Positions 10,623 through 13,332 of a stretch of 13,332 bases of DNA are shown here, piece after piece. The notes beneath the pieces were generated by a model that searched no databases, had not been told where the DNA came from, and saw nothing but the letters and a program-made list of their open reading frames with translations. The stretch covers positions 6,734 to 20,065 of the forward strand of contig PMXH01000562.1 of assembly GCA_003165855.1 (NCBI GenBank). The letters run 5' to 3'. Each line of letters opens with the position of its first letter. Positions within the stretch are counted from its first letter, which is position 1. The stretch is from Acidobacteriaceae bacterium. GTDB taxonomy: Bacteria; Acidobacteriota; Terriglobia; Terriglobales; Acidobacteriaceae. Both the position numbers and the translations under genes were made by a program.

Positions 10623-13332
10623 ATGGCAACATCTCCACGATCCGACCGATGGCTCCGCATCGAGTACCTCTTTTACGCGGCTCTCGACCTGGAGCCGGAC
10701 GGCCGACCTCCGTTCCTCGATCAAGCGTGTCGCGACGATGCCGAATTGCGCAAAGAAGTGGAATCCCTGCTCCAGTTGGAGGGCCAGACCATAGGTTTCC
10801 TCCGTAAGCCTGTACTGGGCGCGGCGCAGCAGATCGCCGAAAAGAAAGAGCTCCCCGGCAAACGCATTGGCGCTTACCAGTTGTTGCGGCCGATTGGCGA
10901 AGGCGGGATGGGCAAGGTCTATCTGGCTGCCCGCGCCGACGATCTCTACCGGAAAGAAGTTGCCATCAAGACCGTGCACGGCGGGCTCGGACAAAACCCG
11001 GCGATGCTGCTGCGCTTCCGCAGCGAGCGGCAGATTCTCGCGAACCTCGATCACCCCACCATCGCGCGCTTGCTCGATGGCGGAATAACCGACGACGGCC
11101 TGCCCTATCTGGTGATGGAGTATGTGAATGGCATTCGGGTTGATGATTATTGCAGGATCAACAAGCTTGGAACCGAACAACGGTTACAGCTGTTCTGCGC
11201 TGTGTGCTCGGCCGTGGAGTATGCCCACAAGAATCTGGTGGTCCATCGCGACATCAAGCCCGCCAACATTCTGGTAACGGCGGAAGGCATTCCGAAGCTA
11301 TTGGATTTCGGCATCGCCAAGCTACTCGACCCCGAGGGCGGACAACTCGCGCAGACGCGTACCACGGAGCGAATGATGACACCCGAGTACGCCAGCCCCG
11401 AGCAAGTGCGTGGCGACCAGGTGACCACTTCCACCGACATTTATGCATTGGGTGTGCTGCTCTATGAACTCCTGGCCGGCAAACGACCTTTTCAGCTGGA
11501 CACGACAAGTCCTTTTGAACTTGCAAGGATCATCTGCGAGCAAGATCCCCAGCTGCCGAGTGTGGTGAGCGCTGCGAATCCGGAACTCGCCGCTCCCGAC
11601 GCATCCCGAACCGTTAGCGGCGATCTAGACAACATTGTGCTGATGGCGATGCGCAAGGAGCCTGCCCGCCGGTATGTCTCGGTGTCCGCGCTCGCAAGCG
11701 ATGTGAAAGCGTATCTCACCGGCTATCCCGTCCAGGCCCGATCCGACACTTGGAAATACCGCTCCGGCAAGTTCGTGCGCCGCCATAAAGCGGCCGCCGC
11801 CGCCGCAGTCATTGTGGTCCTCGCGCTGGTTGGTTTCAGCATCGGCATGGGCTTGCTGGCCAAGCGCGCCACGCGAGAGCGACTCGCCGCCCAGCGGGAG
11901 TCGCAATTTCTCAAGGGCATTTTCGAGGCAGCGACACCGGATCGATCTCGCGGCCAACAGATCACAGCGCGCGAGTTGCTGGATCAAGGTGCCAAGCGTG
12001 TGGACCGCGAACTGGCCGGTGATCCTGAGTTACAAGGCACGATGTTGGACGCCATCGGCAATGCTTATTCCGCCCTGGGGTTGTACGGCCAAGCCGAACT
12101 TCTGCTCGAACGCGCCTACGTGCTGCGAAGTAGGACGCTGGGTGACGGGAGCACGGATGTCGCCGCCACTCTCTTTAACCTAGCGGTTGCGATCCGGCAA
12201 CAGGGCCAGTACAAGAGGGCTGAACCGCTTTACCGGCAGTCGCTTGCCGTTCGCGAGCGAAATCTCGGTGAACATAACATTGCCGTCGCCGAGAGTCTTT
12301 CTCAGCTCGGCGAATGCCTTTACCTCGAGAACCGGGATGCGGATGCCGAACCGGTGTTGCGCAAGGCGGTCGCTCTCGACCGCGAACTCAAAAGCGATTC
12401 CTTCGCAAGAGGCTACCTGGCTCTTCTCTTGAAGCGCGAAGGCAACTATCCGGAAGCTCTGCAGTTGCTGCGAGAGCTGGTCGAGTATATAGGGCAACAC
12501 ACTGGCACTGACAATCCGGAATTTGCTCTGGCTGTGCACAACTTAGGCGGTACTTTGATCGATGCAGGCGATCTTACGGGAGCGGAAACCGCCGAGCGCC
12601 AGGTTATCGAGCTGCAACGCAAAGTCCTAGGCAACAATCATCCCGACCTAGCCTATCCCTTGAACAATCTTGGAAACTTGCTGCTGGTAAAAGGCGACTG
12701 GCAAGCGGCGGAGCCGCTGTTCCGCGAAAGCATGGAACTTCGACGCAGGACGGTCGGAGAAAAGAGCCCCCTGTTCGGACTCGCTCTGAACAATTGGGGC
12801 CGGCTATTACAACAAAAAGGGGACTACCCACAAGCGGAAAAAACATTCAAACAAGCTCTCGAAACGATTACGAACGCCAGCGGATCACTAGACTGGTCCG
12901 CAGCCCGGGTGACCGCCAGCCTGGGCGTGCTGGAATTCGACCGCGGAGACTACGCCGCCGCCGAGCGCTATGCGCGCCAGACACTTGACATTGCGCACAA
13001 GCTCGGGGGAGAAGAAAATCCGCAGGCTGTCGCGGCGCTGATCGATCTAGCCAACGCAAAAGCCTTCCAGGGTGATCCGGCGAGCGCCGAACCGTTACTT
13101 CGTCAGGCGCTTGCAGTTCGAAGGAAACAGTTCTCGCCGGGACATCCGAATGTGATCGCTGCTGAAGTTCGTTTGGGCGAAGTTCTAACGGCCGAGAGCA
13201 AGGCAGCAGAAGCTGAACCCCTCTTGCGCGAGACCCTCGCATCCGCCCGATCCGCTCCGTTTCCACTGCTCCCCTGGCAGATCGCTGAGGCGCAAAGCGC
13301 GTTGGGAACTTGCCTGGTGGCTCTCGGTCGCT
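10623..13332 (+). CDS. Transmembrane Ser/Thr protein kinase with C-terminal TPR array (partial, runs off window)
   Basis: 903 residues are visible and no stop is reached. Residues 1-75 are the helical leader typical of sigma-linked kinases (LFYAALDLEPDGRPPFLDQAC...ELRKEVESLL). The Pkn/Hanks-type kinase domain covers about 85-345: GEGGMGKVY (92-100), VAIK with Lys116, HRDIKPAN with Asp210 and Asn215, DFG (228-230) and YASPEQ (256-261), so all catalytic residues are present and it is an RD kinase. One membrane span lies at about 390-412. After a linker (QFLKGIFEAATPDRSRGQQ), residues about 475-903 form around ten kinesin-light-chain-like TPRs of ~42 residues with the pattern L.NLG..L...G.Y..AE.L...SL. 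The TPRs would be extracytoplasmic and may sense a ligand or partner. The 13-bp gap and overlapping ribosome binding site tie it to the upstream sigma factor, its probable substrate. Confidence 0.93.
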   Translation, partial: MATSPRSDRWLRIEYLFYAALDLEPDGRPPFLDQACRDDAELRKEVESLLQLEGQTIGFLRKPVLGAAQQIAEKKELPGKRIGAYQLLRPIGEGGMGKVYLAARADDLYRKEVAIKTVHGGLGQNPAMLLRFRSERQILANLDHPTIARLLDGGITDDGLPYLVMEYVNGIRVDDYCRINKLGTEQRLQLFCAVCSAVEYAHKNLVVHRDIKPANILVTAEGIPKLLDFGIAKLLDPEGGQLAQTRTTERMMTPEYASPEQVRGDQVTTSTDIYALGVLLYELLAGKRPFQLDTTSPFELARIICEQDPQLPSVVSAANPELAAPDASRTVSGDLDNIVLMAMRKEPARRYVSVSALASDVKAYLTGYPVQARSDTWKYRSGKFVRRHKAAAAAAVIVVLALVGFSIGMGLLAKRATRERLAAQRESQFLKGIFEAATPDRSRGQQITARELLDQGAKRVDRELAGDPELQGTMLDAIGNAYSALGLYGQAELLLERAYVLRSRTLGDGSTDVAATLFNLAVAIRQQGQYKRAEPLYRQSLAVRERNLGEHNIAVAESLSQLGECLYLENRDADAEPVLRKAVALDRELKSDSFARGYLALLLKREGNYPEALQLLRELVEYIGQHTGTDNPEFALAVHNLGGTLIDAGDLTGAETAERQVIELQRKVLGNNHPDLAYPLNNLGNLLLVKGDWQAAEPLFRESMELRRRTVGEKSPLFGLALNNWGRLLQQKGDYPQAEKTFKQALETITNASGSLDWSAARVTASLGVLEFDRGDYAAAERYARQTLDIAHKLGGEENPQAVAALIDLANAKAFQGDPASAEPLLRQALAVRRKQFSPGHPNVIAAEVRLGEVLTAESKAAEAEPLLRETLASARSAPFPLLPWQIAEAQSALGTCLVALGR

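Noticed and set aside
10584..11180. 198-codon minus-strand open frame opposite the sigma factor end and kinase start
   Set aside because: It is antisense to a strongly recognised kinase domain and shows no motif of its own.

Overview
The window looks like a chromosomal segment of a soil-type bacterium, most likely an Acidobacteriota (Terriglobia-like). The clues are an ECF sigma factor of the TIGR02999/ECF43-like type in an operon with a TPR-bearing Ser/Thr kinase, a second kinase carrying an OmpR-type DNA-binding domain, a giant secreted beta-strand-repeat protein, and an intergenic repeat of a kind I associate with acidobacterial genomes. The assignment rests on gene content alone; no rRNA or tRNA is present.

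Layout. 5-373 (+) is a small membrane-anchored or secreted protein of unknown function. 374-567 holds a decayed IS1595/ISXO2-like transposase tail. 568-3327 (-) encodes a one-piece regulator: winged helix, Ser/Thr kinase, one membrane span, then a large TPR region. A 153-bp divergent intergenic region separates it from 3481-8493 (+), a 1670-residue exported protein built from four full and one partial ~203-residue repeats, then about 2.5 copies of a different ~95-residue repeat, a non-repetitive beta-rich cap and a unique basic tail with no recognisable surface anchor. 8602-9378 (+) is an RluA-type pseudouridine synthase. 9379-10024 is a long gene-free stretch with a phased C/T tract, an interspersed-repeat remnant and a candidate promoter. 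10025-10609 (+) is the ECF sigma factor, and 10623 to the window edge (+) is its partner transmembrane kinase with C-terminal kinesin-light-chain-like TPRs, cut off by the end of the window.

How the genes may work together. The two kinases share one plan: cytoplasmic kinase, one membrane span, then a long TPR array that would be extracytoplasmic. They differ in output: one carries its own DNA-binding domain, and the other sits behind an ECF sigma factor whose region 2.2 has Thr where ordinary ECF factors have acidic residues, as expected for a sigma factor switched on by phosphorylation. The divergent position of the DNA-binding kinase makes the giant repeat protein its most obvious candidate target, but this is inference from layout. 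The best candidate for something little described is this DNA-binding kinase plus its divergent repeat-protein neighbour.
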